From NCBI RefSeq assembly GCF_027604915.1, contig NZ_JAJAQC010000007.1:1-64000 (forward strand): 64,000 bases of DNA, written 5' to 3'. The notes under the pieces were generated by a model, which was not told the origin of the DNA, searched no databases, and saw nothing but the letters and a program-made list of their open reading frames with translations. The stretch comes from Streptomonospora mangrovi (GTDB lineage: Bacteria; Actinomycetota; Actinomycetes; Streptosporangiales; Streptosporangiaceae). Below, in pieces: positions 1-9,285 of the stretch (the stretch's first letter is position 1; each line of letters begins with the position of its first letter). Made by a program: the position numbers and the translations under genes.

Positions 1-34
1 GGGGGGGGGTCCGGGGGTTGGGGCGCCGGTGCCC

Positions 35-55
35 GGGGGGGGGGGGGGGGGGGGG
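35..55. repeat. 21-base G homopolymer
   Basis: An uninterrupted run of 21 guanines lies in a G-saturated stretch (about positions 1-75) upstream of the rhamnulokinase gene. In a high-GC genome this could be a real slippery tract, but polyG at the very start of a window is also a common base-calling or assembly artefact. No reading frame through it is credible. Confidence 0.8.
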
Positions 56-167
56 CGGGCGGGGGGGCGGGCCGCCGCGCGGCTCACGCCACCGCTCGAC
101 CTCCCCACCCTCCTCCGTATCCCTCCGCGTGTCATCGCGTGTCCTCCTCTGAAAGGCGTGCGCTCCC

Positions 168-1631
168 GTGTCTGCTCACGACGTCTTCGCCGCCGTCGAC
201 CTCGGCGCCTCCAGCGGCCGCGTGGTCGTCGGGCGGGTCGGCCCCGACACGTTCGACCTGACCGAGGTCCACCGCTTCGCCAACCGGCCGCTGCGGCTGC
301 CCAGCGGCCTGCACTGGGACATCGGCGGCCTCTACCGCGAGATCCTGGACGGCCTGCGCGCCGCCGCCGCGCACGGGCCGCGCTCGGTGGGCGTGGACAC
401 CTGGGCGGTGGACTACGGCCTGCTCGACGCCACGGGGGCGCTGCTGGGCCTGCCCCACCACTACCGCGACTCCCGCACCGACGCGGTGGCGCCCGCCGTG
501 GTGGAGCGGGTGGGCGCCTCCGAGCTGTACGCCGCCAACGGGCTCCAGTTCCTGCCGTTCAACACCGTCTTCCAGCTCGCCGCCGCGCGGGGCGGCGCGC
601 AGTTGGCGGCGGCCGACACGCTGCTGCTGATCCCCGACCTGATCGGGTACTGGCTGACCGGGGAGCGCGGCGCGGAGGTCACCAACGCCTCCACGACCGG
701 GCTGCTGGACGTGGCCACCCGGCGGTGGTCGGCGCCGATGCTGGCGGCGGCCGGGGTGGCGCCGTCGCTGCTGCCCGAGCTGCGCGCGCCCGGCTCCCGG
801 CTGGGTCCGCTGCTGCCGGAGGCGGCCGAGCAGACGGGCTTGAGCGGGGCCGAGGTCCGGGCGGTGGCCTCCCACGACACCGCCTCGGCGGTGGCCGGGA
901 TCCCGGCGCGCACCGAGCGGTTCGGCTACATCTCGTGCGGCACGTGGTCGCTGGCGGGGCTGGAGCTGCCCGCGCCGGTGCTCACCGAGGCGGCGCGCGA
1001 GGCCAACTTCACCAACGAACTGGGCGTGGCGGGCACGACCCGGTTCCTGCGCAACATCATGGGGCTGTGGCTGGTGCAGGAGTGCCTGCGCGACTGGGGG
1101 CTGATCGACGCCGCCCTGCCGGACCTGCTGGCGGAGGCCGCCGCCGCGCCCGCGTTCGCGTCCCTGATCGACGCGGGCGACGCCCGGTACATGGCGCCGG
1201 GGGCGATGCCCGCGCGCATCGCCGCGCACCTGCGGGAGACCGGCCAGCCGGTGCCGGAGGGGGCGGGGGCTCGGGGGGCGCTGCTGCGCTGCGTGCTGGA
1301 GAGCCTGGCCCTGGCCCACCGCGACACCCTGCGCCGCGCGTGCGCGCTGGCCGACCGCGAGATCGAGGTGGTCCACCTGGTGGGCGGCGGCGCGCGCAAC
1401 GAACTGCTGTGCCAATGGACGGCGGACGCGACCGGCCTGCCGGTGGAGGCGGGACCGGTGGAGGCGACGGCGATCGGCAACATCGCCGTCCAGTCCCACG
1501 CCCCCGACTCCCCGGAGGACCTGGCCCACCTGCGCGCCCTCATCCACCGCACCCAGCGCCCGCGCCGCTACGAGCCGACCGGCGACCGTGCGTCCTGGGA
1601 CGCGGCAGCGGCCCGCCTGGGGCTGCGCTGA
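168..1631 (+). CDS. rhaB: Rhamnulokinase (FGGY carbohydrate kinase)
   Basis: This 487-residue FGGY-family sugar kinase is probably the cytoplasmic rhamnulokinase that makes L-rhamnulose 1-phosphate from L-rhamnulose and ATP. The N-terminal phosphate-binding stretch (VDLGASSGR, residues about 10-18) and the second-domain ATP-site motif (VGGGARNELLCQ, about 405-416) are both present, as is a conserved CGTWSLAG segment near 257-264. Length is normal for RhaB. GTG at 168 was chosen because GAAAGG lies about 11 bases upstream and the protein aligns from there; longer open frames in this region are GC-driven shadows. No rhamnose isomerase or aldolase lies downstream, so any partner genes would have to lie before the window. 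Confidence 0.9.
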   Translation: MSAHDVFAAVDLGASSGRVVVGRVGPDTFDLTEVHRFANRPLRLPSGLHWDIGGLYREILDGLRAAAAHGPRSVGVDTWAVDYGLLDATGALLGLPHHYRDSRTDAVAPAVVERVGASELYAANGLQFLPFNTVFQLAAARGGAQLAAADTLLLIPDLIGYWLTGERGAEVTNASTTGLLDVATRRWSAPMLAAAGVAPSLLPELRAPGSRLGPLLPEAAEQTGLSGAEVRAVASHDTASAVAGIPARTERFGYISCGTWSLAGLELPAPVLTEAAREANFTNELGVAGTTRFLRNIMGLWLVQECLRDWGLIDAALPDLLAEAAAAPAFASLIDAGDARYMAPGAMPARIAAHLRETGQPVPEGAGARGALLRCVLESLALAHRDTLRRACALADREIEVVHLVGGGARNELLCQWTADATGLPVEAGPVEATAIGNIAVQSHAPDSPEDLAHLRALIHRTQRPRRYEPTGDRASWDAAAARLGLR

Positions 1632-1741
1632 GGGAAAGCGGGCCACGGGCACAGGCCAGAGGGCTCCGTACAATCCGTTGTTGAACACCCCGGCTTGCCC
1701 GTCGACCGCCCGTGGCCTTCCCCGTAACTTAAGAGGATGAA

Positions 1742-1993
1742 GTGGGATTCCTCGAATACTTTATAACCATGGTAGTCTGCGCGTCCATTTTTATTATGGC
1801 GCTTGTGAACTACAGGCACTGGGAGCGATTCCAGGAGTTCTTGATATCCATAAGCCCGAGAATGCTGCGCGCCTACGACAGAATAAAAAGAGGCCCGGCC
1901 GAGCAGTTCAACAGGGTCGCGACCACGGCAATCCTGATCTTCATTTCAGGCATGGTCATGGTTTCAGCAACGCGCGGCTATTTCGGCATATGA
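1742..1993 (+). CDS. Small membrane protein, AT-richer than its surroundings
   Basis: This 83-residue protein has two predicted membrane segments: residues 5-22 (hydrophobic, ending MALVNY) and about 62-78 (ILIFISGMVMVSA). A basic loop containing HWERFQEF and DRIKRG lies between them. GTG at 1742 follows AAGAGG with good spacing; an ATG at 1737 is out of frame and closes after nine codons. The family is not recognised. Codon use is clearly less GC-biased than the neighbours (ATA, TTT, AAA and TTC are frequent), which suggests recent acquisition or relaxed selection. TACAAT at 1669-1674 could be the -10 element. It stands alone between rhaB and an orphan DUF397 gene. Confidence 0.7.
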   Translation: MGFLEYFITMVVCASIFIMALVNYRHWERFQEFLISISPRMLRAYDRIKRGPAEQFNRVATTAILIFISGMVMVSATRGYFGI

Positions 1994-2097
1994 CTACAGC
2001 CGTCCGCCCTGCGAGCCCGATGCGCGCCGCCCGGACGTCCCCCACGGCCATGCCGGGGCCAGTGAACGTCCGGTCGGCGACTTGGCTCGACCCGCCC

Positions 2098-2298
2098 CTA
2101 CAGATCGGTGGCCTTCACCGCCGTGAGGAACGCCGGCCACTCGTTCGCTGAGAATGCGAGGTGGCCGAGGTGCCGGTTCTGCGTGTCCCGGACGAGCACG
2201 ACGGGCGCGGTGTCGGCGACCTCGACGCAGTCGCCGCCCTTTTGATTGCTGTAGCTGCTTTTGCGCCATCCACTGACTGAAGCGGGCGTAGGCCCCAT
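2098..2298 (-). CDS. DUF397 domain protein (orphan)
   Basis: This 66-residue protein has the classic DUF397 layout: an N-terminal WRKSSYS motif (residues 11-17), GDCVEVA (22-28), VLVRDTQN (34-41) and a C-terminal WPAFLTAVK block (54-62). ATG at 2298 follows GGAGGAT. DUF397 genes are normally encoded next to an XRE regulator with a DUF5753 domain and act as its partner (the Scr1/BldB-associated type in Streptomyces). Here no XRE gene is adjacent: rhaB and the small membrane protein lie on one side and rox on the other. It may serve the XRE encoded at 7668-8468 or a regulator elsewhere. Confidence 0.88.
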   Translation of the reverse strand: MGPTPASVSGWRKSSYSNQKGGDCVEVADTAPVVLVRDTQNRHLGHLAFSANEWPAFLTAVKATDL

Positions 2299-2300
2299 AG

Positions 2301-4094
<1,794 letters not shown>

Positions 4095-4135
4095 GGGCCG
4101 TTCGCCCCCCAGTCGGCACCCGCGCGGACCGGCCC

Positions 4136-4918
4136 TCAGTGCCAGGGGCCGGTCCGCCCGAGGGTGTCGACGGGGGTGGCGCCGGGGCGGGTCCACTGCG
4201 GCACGGGGCGGCTGGTGGGACCCCAGGTGGCGTTGCCCTCGGCGTCCGAGCGCCAGAACCAGCACGGTTCGCGCCCCTCCGGGTAGCCCTCGGGCTTGTC
4301 CTCCCACGCCTCGCCCCGGCCGTAGGGCGTCATGTCGAGCAGGCCGAGCGACCCGTTGACCCGCTCGGTGCCGCGACCCGTCGTGGAGTAGGTGAGGAAC
4401 GTGCGGTCGCCGTCGCGCAGGAAGGAGGTCATGTAACCCGTCGCGCCGCCGACGGGCTCGGGCACGTCGCGCACCGAGTACCAGGGCTGGGTGTAGCCCA
4501 TGAAGGCGACGAAGGCGGCCACCTCGTCCCAGCTCCCGGTGGTCACGATGGCGAAGGAGACGCCGCGTGCGTTGAGGTAGACGGCGTCCTTCAGGTGCCA
4601 GGCCGTGGTGGTGCACCCCTCGCACTGGCCCTGGGGCGGCGCGCCGTCGTACCACATGTGCTTGTAGACGACGAGTTCGTCGCGGCCCTGGAAGAGGTCC
4701 AGGAACGGGACCGGGCCGTCGGCGCCGACGACCTCGACGGTCCCGTCGAACTCCACCATCGGCAGCCGCCTGCGGGCCGCCGCGATGGCGTCGCCCTCGC
4801 GGGTGTGGGCCTTCTCGCGAATCAGCAGCTCCTCGCGCGCGGCCCGCCAGGTGTCCAGGTCGACAACGTCCGGCCGCCCAGGCAGGTCGGTGGTCGGCTT
4901 ATCTGGAGTGTTCGACAT
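4136..4918 (-). CDS. DUF899 family thioredoxin-fold protein
   Basis: This 260-residue DUF899 protein belongs to a thioredoxin-like fold family common in actinobacteria and often annotated only as DUF899 or dithiol-disulfide isomerase-like. The core begins at LVVYKHMW and holds a CEGC pair (residues 99-102), the position of a CxxC redox motif. It continues with an alternating strand-helix pattern and FMGYTQPWYS, typical of the family. ATG at 4918 follows GGAGGTG; an upstream in-frame start at 4969 lacks a comparable site. The gene converges on rox with a 41-base gap and is probably monocistronic. The substrate is unknown. Confidence 0.87.
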   Translation of the reverse strand: MSNTPDKPTTDLPGRPDVVDLDTWRAAREELLIREKAHTREGDAIAAARRRLPMVEFDGTVEVVGADGPVPFLDLFQGRDELVVYKHMWYDGAPPQGQCEGCTTTAWHLKDAVYLNARGVSFAIVTTGSWDEVAAFVAFMGYTQPWYSVRDVPEPVGGATGYMTSFLRDGDRTFLTYSTTGRGTERVNGSLGLLDMTPYGRGEAWEDKPEGYPEGREPCWFWRSDAEGNATWGPTSRPVPQWTRPGATPVDTLGRTGPWH

Positions 4919-5039
4919 TGCGCACCTCCACGGTGTCTCAAGGCCGACCGACACCACGCCGCCCGGCACCCCTCACCAGTACCGACTCCCGCCCCACCCG
5001 AAACTCATCGCCCAACCCCCGCCCGCCGCGAACACAAAC

Positions 5040-5078
5040 AACCCCCTCCGGCCACCGCCACGTCGGCCGAAGGGGGTT
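5040..5078 (-). terminator. Terminator of the graspetide operon (repeat copy 1)
   Basis: A 14-bp stem (AACCCCCTCCGGCC against GGCCGAAGGGGGTT, one mismatch) with an 11-base loop sits just past the stop of the methyltransferase gene at 5106. Its first 37 bases (5040-5076) are identical to 7432-7468. Confidence 0.75.
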
Positions 5079-5105
5079 GTCGCCGTGTCAGGACCGGTCG
5101 GACAA

Positions 5106-6296
5106 TCAGTCCCGCGCCTGCGGGGGGACCAGCGGCCAGCGCCGGTCGCCGTCCTCGGAGCCGAACCAGACGTACTGCTCGTTCGGGGTCACGGTGGCGC
5201 CGAAGGCGCTCCAGTCGGGTGCGTTGTTGGCGGTCCACCACCGGTGGGCCTCCTCCACCGCCGTCCACAGCCGCCGGGGGCCGCCTTGCACCACGCGGAA
5301 CCGGCTGCTCTCGACCGGTGCCAGGTCGATCTCCGCCCACGAACCGTCTCCGCCCTCCATGAAGAGGAAGTCGGTGCCGTCGTCGGCCTTCTTGAGGAGG
5401 GTCTCGGCGTCGCCCGAGGCGAGTTGGGCCACGAACGCCATGGCGGGGTCCCGCACGGCGGCGGGGTCCAGCGCCGTCCAGCCGTCCTCGCCGTCGTCGT
5501 CAACGGTGGTGCGTGTGTGCGGGGAGTGGCTCCGGGCCGGCATGAAGCCCGCCCACTGCGGGAGGAAGCGTCCCGTCGCGGTTCCGTCGCCGCGCACGTC
5601 GAGCTTGACCATGGCGCCGCCGGTACCGCCCGCGACGTTGACGAGCACACGTCCACCGGGCACCACCTGACCGAGCCAGGCCGGAGGGACATGGGTGAAG
5701 GCGGTGGTGGCGATGATCCGGTCGTAGGGTGCGCGCTCGGGATAGCCCAGGTGGCCGTCGCAGACGGCGGTGACGGGCGTGTAGCCGGAGCGGTCGAGCC
5801 GGTCGGCGGCGTCGGCGACCAGGCGCGGCGAGATGTCGACACTGGTCACCCGCTGGGAGCCGAGCACCTCGCACAGGATCGCGGCGTTGTACCCGGATCC
5901 GGCTCCGATCTCCAAGACGCGCTCTCCACCGGCCAGGTCGAGTTCGCCCAGCAGCCGGGCCATGAGGCCGGGCATGGTCGAGGAGCTGGTCCAGCGGCCT
6001 TTGCCGGTTCCCTCGGGGAGGGCCTCCACGACCGGCGTGCCGTTGATCTCGATGACCAGCGTCTCGTCGGCGTAGACGTGGGCGGCCCACTCCTCGCGCT
6101 GCTCGGCACGGTCGCCACGCACGAGCCGGTACCGGGTGCCCTGCGGGGTGTGGTCGAAGAGGGCGAACGCGGGAACGAACGCACCCCGGTCGACCCGCCG
6201 GAACGCGTCGATGAGAGCGCCCTCGGGCTCCAACACGCCCGCCTCGACAAGCCGATCGGCAAGCGCCACCGAAGGGGCGTGGACGGCACGCGTCAC
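5106..6296 (-). CDS. Graspetide-associated protein-isoaspartate methyltransferase homologue
   Basis: This 396-residue SAM methyltransferase is related to protein-L-isoaspartate O-methyltransferase. The SAM-binding motif VLEIGAGSGYNAA is at residues 129-141, preceded by the family's SSSTMPGLMA segment. A C-terminal extension of about 150 residues rich in Trp and Asp (ending WFGSEDGDRRWPLVP) is absent from housekeeping PCMTs but matches the ATP-grasp-RiPP-associated subgroup. In fuscimiditide biosynthesis (Thermobifida) such an enzyme methylates a core aspartate, which then cyclises to aspartimide. GTG at 6296 overlaps the maturase stop as GTGA and follows AGAGGAG, so the genes are coupled. Membership in this family is seen directly; the product chemistry is inferred. 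Confidence 0.88.
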   Translation of the reverse strand: MTRAVHAPSVALADRLVEAGVLEPEGALIDAFRRVDRGAFVPAFALFDHTPQGTRYRLVRGDRAEQREEWAAHVYADETLVIEINGTPVVEALPEGTGKGRWTSSSTMPGLMARLLGELDLAGGERVLEIGAGSGYNAAILCEVLGSQRVTSVDISPRLVADAADRLDRSGYTPVTAVCDGHLGYPERAPYDRIIATTAFTHVPPAWLGQVVPGGRVLVNVAGGTGGAMVKLDVRGDGTATGRFLPQWAGFMPARSHSPHTRTTVDDDGEDGWTALDPAAVRDPAMAFVAQLASGDAETLLKKADDGTDFLFMEGGDGSWAEIDLAPVESSRFRVVQGGPRRLWTAVEEAHRWWTANNAPDWSAFGATVTPNEQYVWFGSEDGDRRWPLVPPQARD

Positions 6297-7273
6297 GTCT
6301 CTCCTCTTTCCAGTAGGGCGGCGATGGTCCGAGCGACCGGAAGATCGCAGTGGTGCGCCAGCCAGCCCCATTCGCCGTTGGGATTGACCTCCAGGAAGGA
6401 CCAGCTCCCGTCGGGCGACACCACGAAGTCGACTGCTCCGAAGACGAGCCCGAAGGCGTCCATACAGCGTCTCAGGCCGACACGCACGTCATCCGGGATT
6501 TCGCAGACCTCGTACCGATGAGCGGCGTAGTCGCTGCGCCAGTCGACGTGCGCGGCCTGGGACTCCGCGTGGATGGCCACAGCGAACATGGCCTCGCCGA
6601 CGATGACCACGCGGACTTCGTGGTGCTTGTCCACCCACTGCTGGAAGCAGTGCGCGGTCAGCGCCAGGGCCGGATCACGAAGTTCCCCGAGCGCATCGAC
6701 AGGGGTGGTGTAGACGATCTTGGTGCGCCCTTCCTCGACGTGCAGCGCGCCCCCGAGCGGCTTGTACACGACCGCCCCGGAGACTCCGGCCGCCCACGCG
6801 GCGGCGTGCTCGGGCACGTTGGTGATGATGGTGCGCGGCACCCGCAGACCGGCCTTGGCGGCCGTCGCCAGTTGAACGGGCTTGTATTCGGCCGCGCTCA
6901 TCAGTGACGGCCGGTTGATCCACAGGCAGTCCAAGCTCAGCAGGACGCCGCCCAGCCCCATCCGGGCCTCCCGGTAGGACCAGCGGGCCTCGGGGCCGGA
7001 CATGCCGTCGACGAGCGTGAACTGGGACGGGCGGCGGTAGTAGACACTGCGCACCGACTTCAGGTCGATCCCCCGAAAGGCGTCCTGAACGGTACCCGTC
7101 CAACGCACGGAGTCGAACTCGGCTTCAACGGTCATTTCCGAGGGGAAATCGCCGGGGTCCAACCTGACGACCGGAACTCCCCGCTCGGTGAGGTGATGGA
7201 TCACGGGGTCGACGGTGCTGTCCTCGACACCGGTGAGGACGAGCACTGCCTTCCGCGCTGAGGCGCGGGCCAT
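6293..7273 (-). CDS. tgmB: ATP-grasp RiPP maturase (graspetide synthetase)
   Basis: This 326-residue ATP-grasp ligase of the TgmB/graspetide type forms side-chain ester or amide macrocycles between Thr/Ser/Lys and Asp/Glu of a precursor peptide. The N-terminal domain carries YYRRPSQF (about 79-86) and WINRP (118-122), typical of the family. The nucleotide-binding lysine is in VVYKPLGG (168-175). Metal-binding acidic residues lie in DFVVSPDGSWSFLEVNPNGE (282-301). Its ATG at 7273 overlaps the stop of the upstream precursor frame as TGATG, and its stop overlaps the methyltransferase start as GTGA. Gene order precursor-maturase-methyltransferase matches the fuscimiditide-type layout. Confidence 0.92.
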   Translation of the reverse strand: MARASARKAVLVLTGVEDSTVDPVIHHLTERGVPVVRLDPGDFPSEMTVEAEFDSVRWTGTVQDAFRGIDLKSVRSVYYRRPSQFTLVDGMSGPEARWSYREARMGLGGVLLSLDCLWINRPSLMSAAEYKPVQLATAAKAGLRVPRTIITNVPEHAAAWAAGVSGAVVYKPLGGALHVEEGRTKIVYTTPVDALGELRDPALALTAHCFQQWVDKHHEVRVVIVGEAMFAVAIHAESQAAHVDWRSDYAAHRYEVCEIPDDVRVGLRRCMDAFGLVFGAVDFVVSPDGSWSFLEVNPNGEWGWLAHHCDLPVARTIAALLERGET

Positions 7274-7485
7274 CAGTCGTCGGTGGTCTCTTCCGGCGCG
7301 GGACCGCTGCTGTCGGGCTCGCCTGTGGTCTCCTTGGTGCCGCTGCTCCGCTTGCCGAGCGTGGGCGCGCCGGTGATTCGGTCGACGCCCATCTGGCTCA
7401 CGGGGTCGTAGACCCGCCGTTTCCTCCAGAAAACCCCCTCCGGCCACCGCCACGTCGGCCGAAGGGGGGTAACGCTGTGAGAGGG
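7273..7485 (-). pseudogene. tgmA: 5'-truncated graspetide precursor gene
   Basis: The open frame ending at 7273 encodes a recognisable precursor C-terminus: VYDPVSQMGVD (the YDPxxQ leader motif of ATP-grasp-modified peptides), then a Thr/Asp/Glu-rich tail with GTKETTGEPDSSGP and EETTDD. Its TGA overlaps the tgmB start (TGATG), which shows that this was the translated frame. No ATG, GTG or TTG exists in frame upstream of YDP; the frame reads back through the terminator repeat to a stop at 7486. A GGAGGAAACGG ribosome-site-like sequence sits just before the YDP codons. The start and most of the leader therefore look deleted, leaving the ribosome site fused near YDP. Genuine recognisable coding is about 7273-7416. 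Confidence 0.7.
7432..7469 (-). terminator. Terminator after the XRE/DUF397 pair (repeat copy 2)
   Basis: This is the same hairpin as at 5040-5078, identical over 37 bases, placed 17 bases after the DUF397 stop at 7486. It differs in having one extra G in the right arm. It would stop transcription between the regulator pair and the truncated precursor gene. Confidence 0.7.
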
Positions 7486-7671
7486 CTACAGGTTGAAGGA
7501 CTTCACCGCCACGAGGAAGGCGGTCCACTCCGCAGCGGGGATCTCCAGGTGACCCGCACCGCGATTCTGGCTGTCACGCACGTCGGCCCCCGCCATGTGC
7601 TCCCGAACTTCTACGCAGTTGGCGTTGTCGGGGGCACTGAAGCTGCTTGTGTGCCAACTGAAGTCCTTCAT
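7486..7671 (-). CDS. DUF397 domain protein
   Basis: This 61-residue DUF397 protein has the family signature WHTSSFS (residues 6-12), ANCVEVRE (17-24), VRDSQNR (31-37) and a C-terminal WTAFLVAVK block (49-57). Its ATG overlaps the end of the upstream XRE gene by four bases (ATGA), so the two are translationally coupled. In Streptomyces such pairs act as regulator plus small modulator affecting development or antibiotic production. A terminator hairpin follows at 7432-7469. Confidence 0.92.
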   Translation of the reverse strand: MKDFSWHTSSFSAPDNANCVEVREHMAGADVRDSQNRGAGHLEIPAAEWTAFLVAVKSFNL

Positions 7672-8468
7672 CCAAGCACGCCTCTCATCCGATCGATCAG
7701 TTCGCGCGATGCGGTAGGTGACAGTGCCTCCGATTGTAGATTGTCGAAGTAGCGGAACAGCTTCCCAACGTCCTTAGCTTGATTGACAACGACCTGCCCT
7801 AGTGGGTGCTCACTGTGAGCGACCATGCCACCGGTGGGCAGGGTCATGATCCGGAAGCTGCCACCAACCAGAGGACGATGAGGAGCATCACGGGGGATCA
7901 CGGTGATGCGCACCCGTTGGTTGCTGAGTTCCAGCAGGCGAGTGAGCTGCTCCCGCATGATGTCCGCCGTTCCCACTACACGCTCCAGCACAGGCTGGTC
8001 CACGACAAACGTGAGCAGTGTCCTCGGAAGGGCCTCGTATCGCTCCATCCGGGCTTGGACTAGACGTTCGACCTCTTCTTCATCATCCACGCTGACGCTC
8101 TGGCGCAAGAGGGTACGGGCGTAGTCCTCCGTCTGTAGAAGTCCCGGAACCATCAGCGGCTGATACTCCCGGACCTGCGTTGCCTGCCGTTCCAACATGA
8201 CGAAATCCCTCCAATCGGGAGGAATCTCCTCCTGCGCCTTCAGTTCGCTCCAAAGGTGTTGCAGGACTCCTCCTGTAGCAAGGGCCTCGTCTAGGGCGCC
8301 CGATATGGCAGAGCTTGGGGTGCGCGTCCCTGATTCGAGTTTGCCCAATTGAGGACGGCTGATCGTGACCAGATCTGCCAACTCCGCCTGCGTTTTACCA
8401 GCTCGGGACCTATGTTTTCGCAACTCGATCCCCCACCGGGACCAAACTTTGCTTGGTTTCTCAGTCAT
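7668..8468 (-). CDS. XRE-family regulator with DUF5753 domain
   Basis: This 266-residue protein has an N-terminal helix-turn-helix (about residues 15-70, with GKTQAELADLVTISRPQLGK and LESGTRTPS) and a DUF5753 effector domain (about 95-260, including ERQATQVREYQPLMVPGLLQ and EDYARTLL). This is the Scr1-like architecture found with DUF397 partners. It is coupled to the DUF397 gene at 7486. Expression is probably driven from the 175-base region shared with the divergent ATPase gene at 8644. The base composition is less GC-rich than most of the window. Confidence 0.93.
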   Translation of the reverse strand: MTEKPSKVWSRWGIELRKHRSRAGKTQAELADLVTISRPQLGKLESGTRTPSSAISGALDEALATGGVLQHLWSELKAQEEIPPDWRDFVMLERQATQVREYQPLMVPGLLQTEDYARTLLRQSVSVDDEEEVERLVQARMERYEALPRTLLTFVVDQPVLERVVGTADIMREQLTRLLELSNQRVRITVIPRDAPHRPLVGGSFRIMTLPTGGMVAHSEHPLGQVVVNQAKDVGKLFRYFDNLQSEALSPTASRELIDRMRGVLG

Positions 8469-8584
8469 AGTGCCATCGTGCTACATCGACGTGCCAAGGA
8501 TCTACGACTTCGCCGAATCGCTTCCAGTCCTGTACCAAAGGTCGATTTCCGCCATGTGGCCCACGAGGATCTTCACAAGAAGGC

Positions 8585-8618
8585 GGCCCTGTCGGTGTAG
8601 CTACCACCAGACAGGGCC
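8585..8618. repeat. Inverted repeat upstream of the ATPase gene
   Basis: GGCCCTGTC (8585-8593) and GACAGGGCC (8610-8618) form a perfect 9-bp inverted repeat. The 16-base interior is itself partly self-complementary around TAGCTA. Its position 26 bases before the GTG at 8644 would suit an operator or a leader hairpin. Confidence 0.5.
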
Positions 8619-8643
8619 TTGGTCCCCGACCTGGAGGAGCCAG

Positions 8644-9135
8644 GTGGAAACCCAAGATGAACCCTATACGCCCGCAAGTGCCCTATTCGGCACCGGCAAG
8701 CTCACAATTCCGGCGGCGGCCATGACCGTTCTCGCCACTTCGCGTACTTTCGCCGGTCATCGGCGAATGGTTCCCGAGGCGCGGCGGTGGCTGGACCTCA
8801 TGCTCGGGGCCTCGCGACTCAGCGTTCCCGACGACACCCAGGCGACCGCCGTTCTGCTGTGCTCCGAGGCCGCAACGAACGCCGTCGTCCACACCGCCAG
8901 CGGGCGCCAAGGCACATTTACCGTCCACATCCGCGCCATCCCCGGCCACCTCACCGTCGAGGTCGAGGACGACGGCGCGGCGACCAACCCCGTCCCCGTC
9001 CAGGCCGGCGCCCTGGACGAGCACGGGCGCGGGCTGGCCCTGATCGCGGGCTTCGCCGACACGTGGGGGCCGCGCGCCCTCGGGTGCGGGATCTACTACA
9101 CCCTCTCCTGGCGGCCCGCCCCGCTGAACATGTAG
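8644..9135 (+). CDS. ATP-binding anti-sigma-type (RsbW-like HATPase) protein
   Basis: This 163-residue single-domain GHKL ATPase belongs to the group that actinobacterial genomes encode in many copies beside XRE/DUF397 pairs. The N-box is CSEAATNAVVH (about 82-92), followed by VEVEDDGAATNP (G1 box) and EHGRGLALIAGFADTWG (G2 region). RsbW/SpoIIAB relatives bind sigma factors or phosphorylate antagonists; here no sigma factor is adjacent. GTG at 8644 follows GGAGGAG, but with only four bases of spacing, so a later in-frame ATG near 8722 is possible. A perfect 13-bp-stem terminator follows at 9206. Confidence 0.85.
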   Translation: METQDEPYTPASALFGTGKLTIPAAAMTVLATSRTFAGHRRMVPEARRWLDLMLGASRLSVPDDTQATAVLLCSEAATNAVVHTASGRQGTFTVHIRAIPGHLTVEVEDDGAATNPVPVQAGALDEHGRGLALIAGFADTWGPRALGCGIYYTLSWRPAPLNM

Positions 9136-9150
9136 GCCGACCGACAAGCC

Positions 9151-9265
9151 ACCCCCCGCGCGGGGCGGCCGACTCACCGGGAGGGGGAGACGGCCGCCCG
9201 CGCACGAGGGCCGCCGGGATGCCAGGCCCGGCGGCCCTCACTTTCCCTCCTGCACTCTCCCGCCC
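9151..9265. repeat. Direct repeat flanking the BldC-like gene (copy 1 of 2)
   Basis: About 110 bases here recur, with a few substitutions and small indels, at about 9482-9600. Both copies hold the sequence GGGAGACGGCCGCC (one-base variants), CGCGCACGAGGGCCGCCGGG, the terminator hairpin and a closing pyrimidine tract. The two copies bracket the 72-codon gene at 9286, so the duplication may have carried that gene in or arisen around it. Confidence 0.75.
9206..9239 (+). terminator. Intrinsic terminator after the ATPase gene
   Basis: GAGGGCCGCCGGG (9206-9218) pairs perfectly with CCCGGCGGCCCTC (9227-9239) across an 8-base loop, followed by ACTTTCCCTCC. It lies 70 bases after the stop at 9135. 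Confidence 0.8.
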
Positions 9266-9285
9266 CAACACGGAGACCCGGCCCC

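Noticed and set aside
29..1688. Long open frames on both strands overlapping rhaB
   Set aside because: They are the GC-rich antisense and out-of-frame shadows of rhaB; products are Arg/Pro/Gly-rich with no family.
7273..7528. N-terminal extension of the maturase through the precursor region
   Set aside because: That frame gives an Arg/His/Gln-rich sequence; the TGATG overlap and the ATG at 7273 fit the maturase family.
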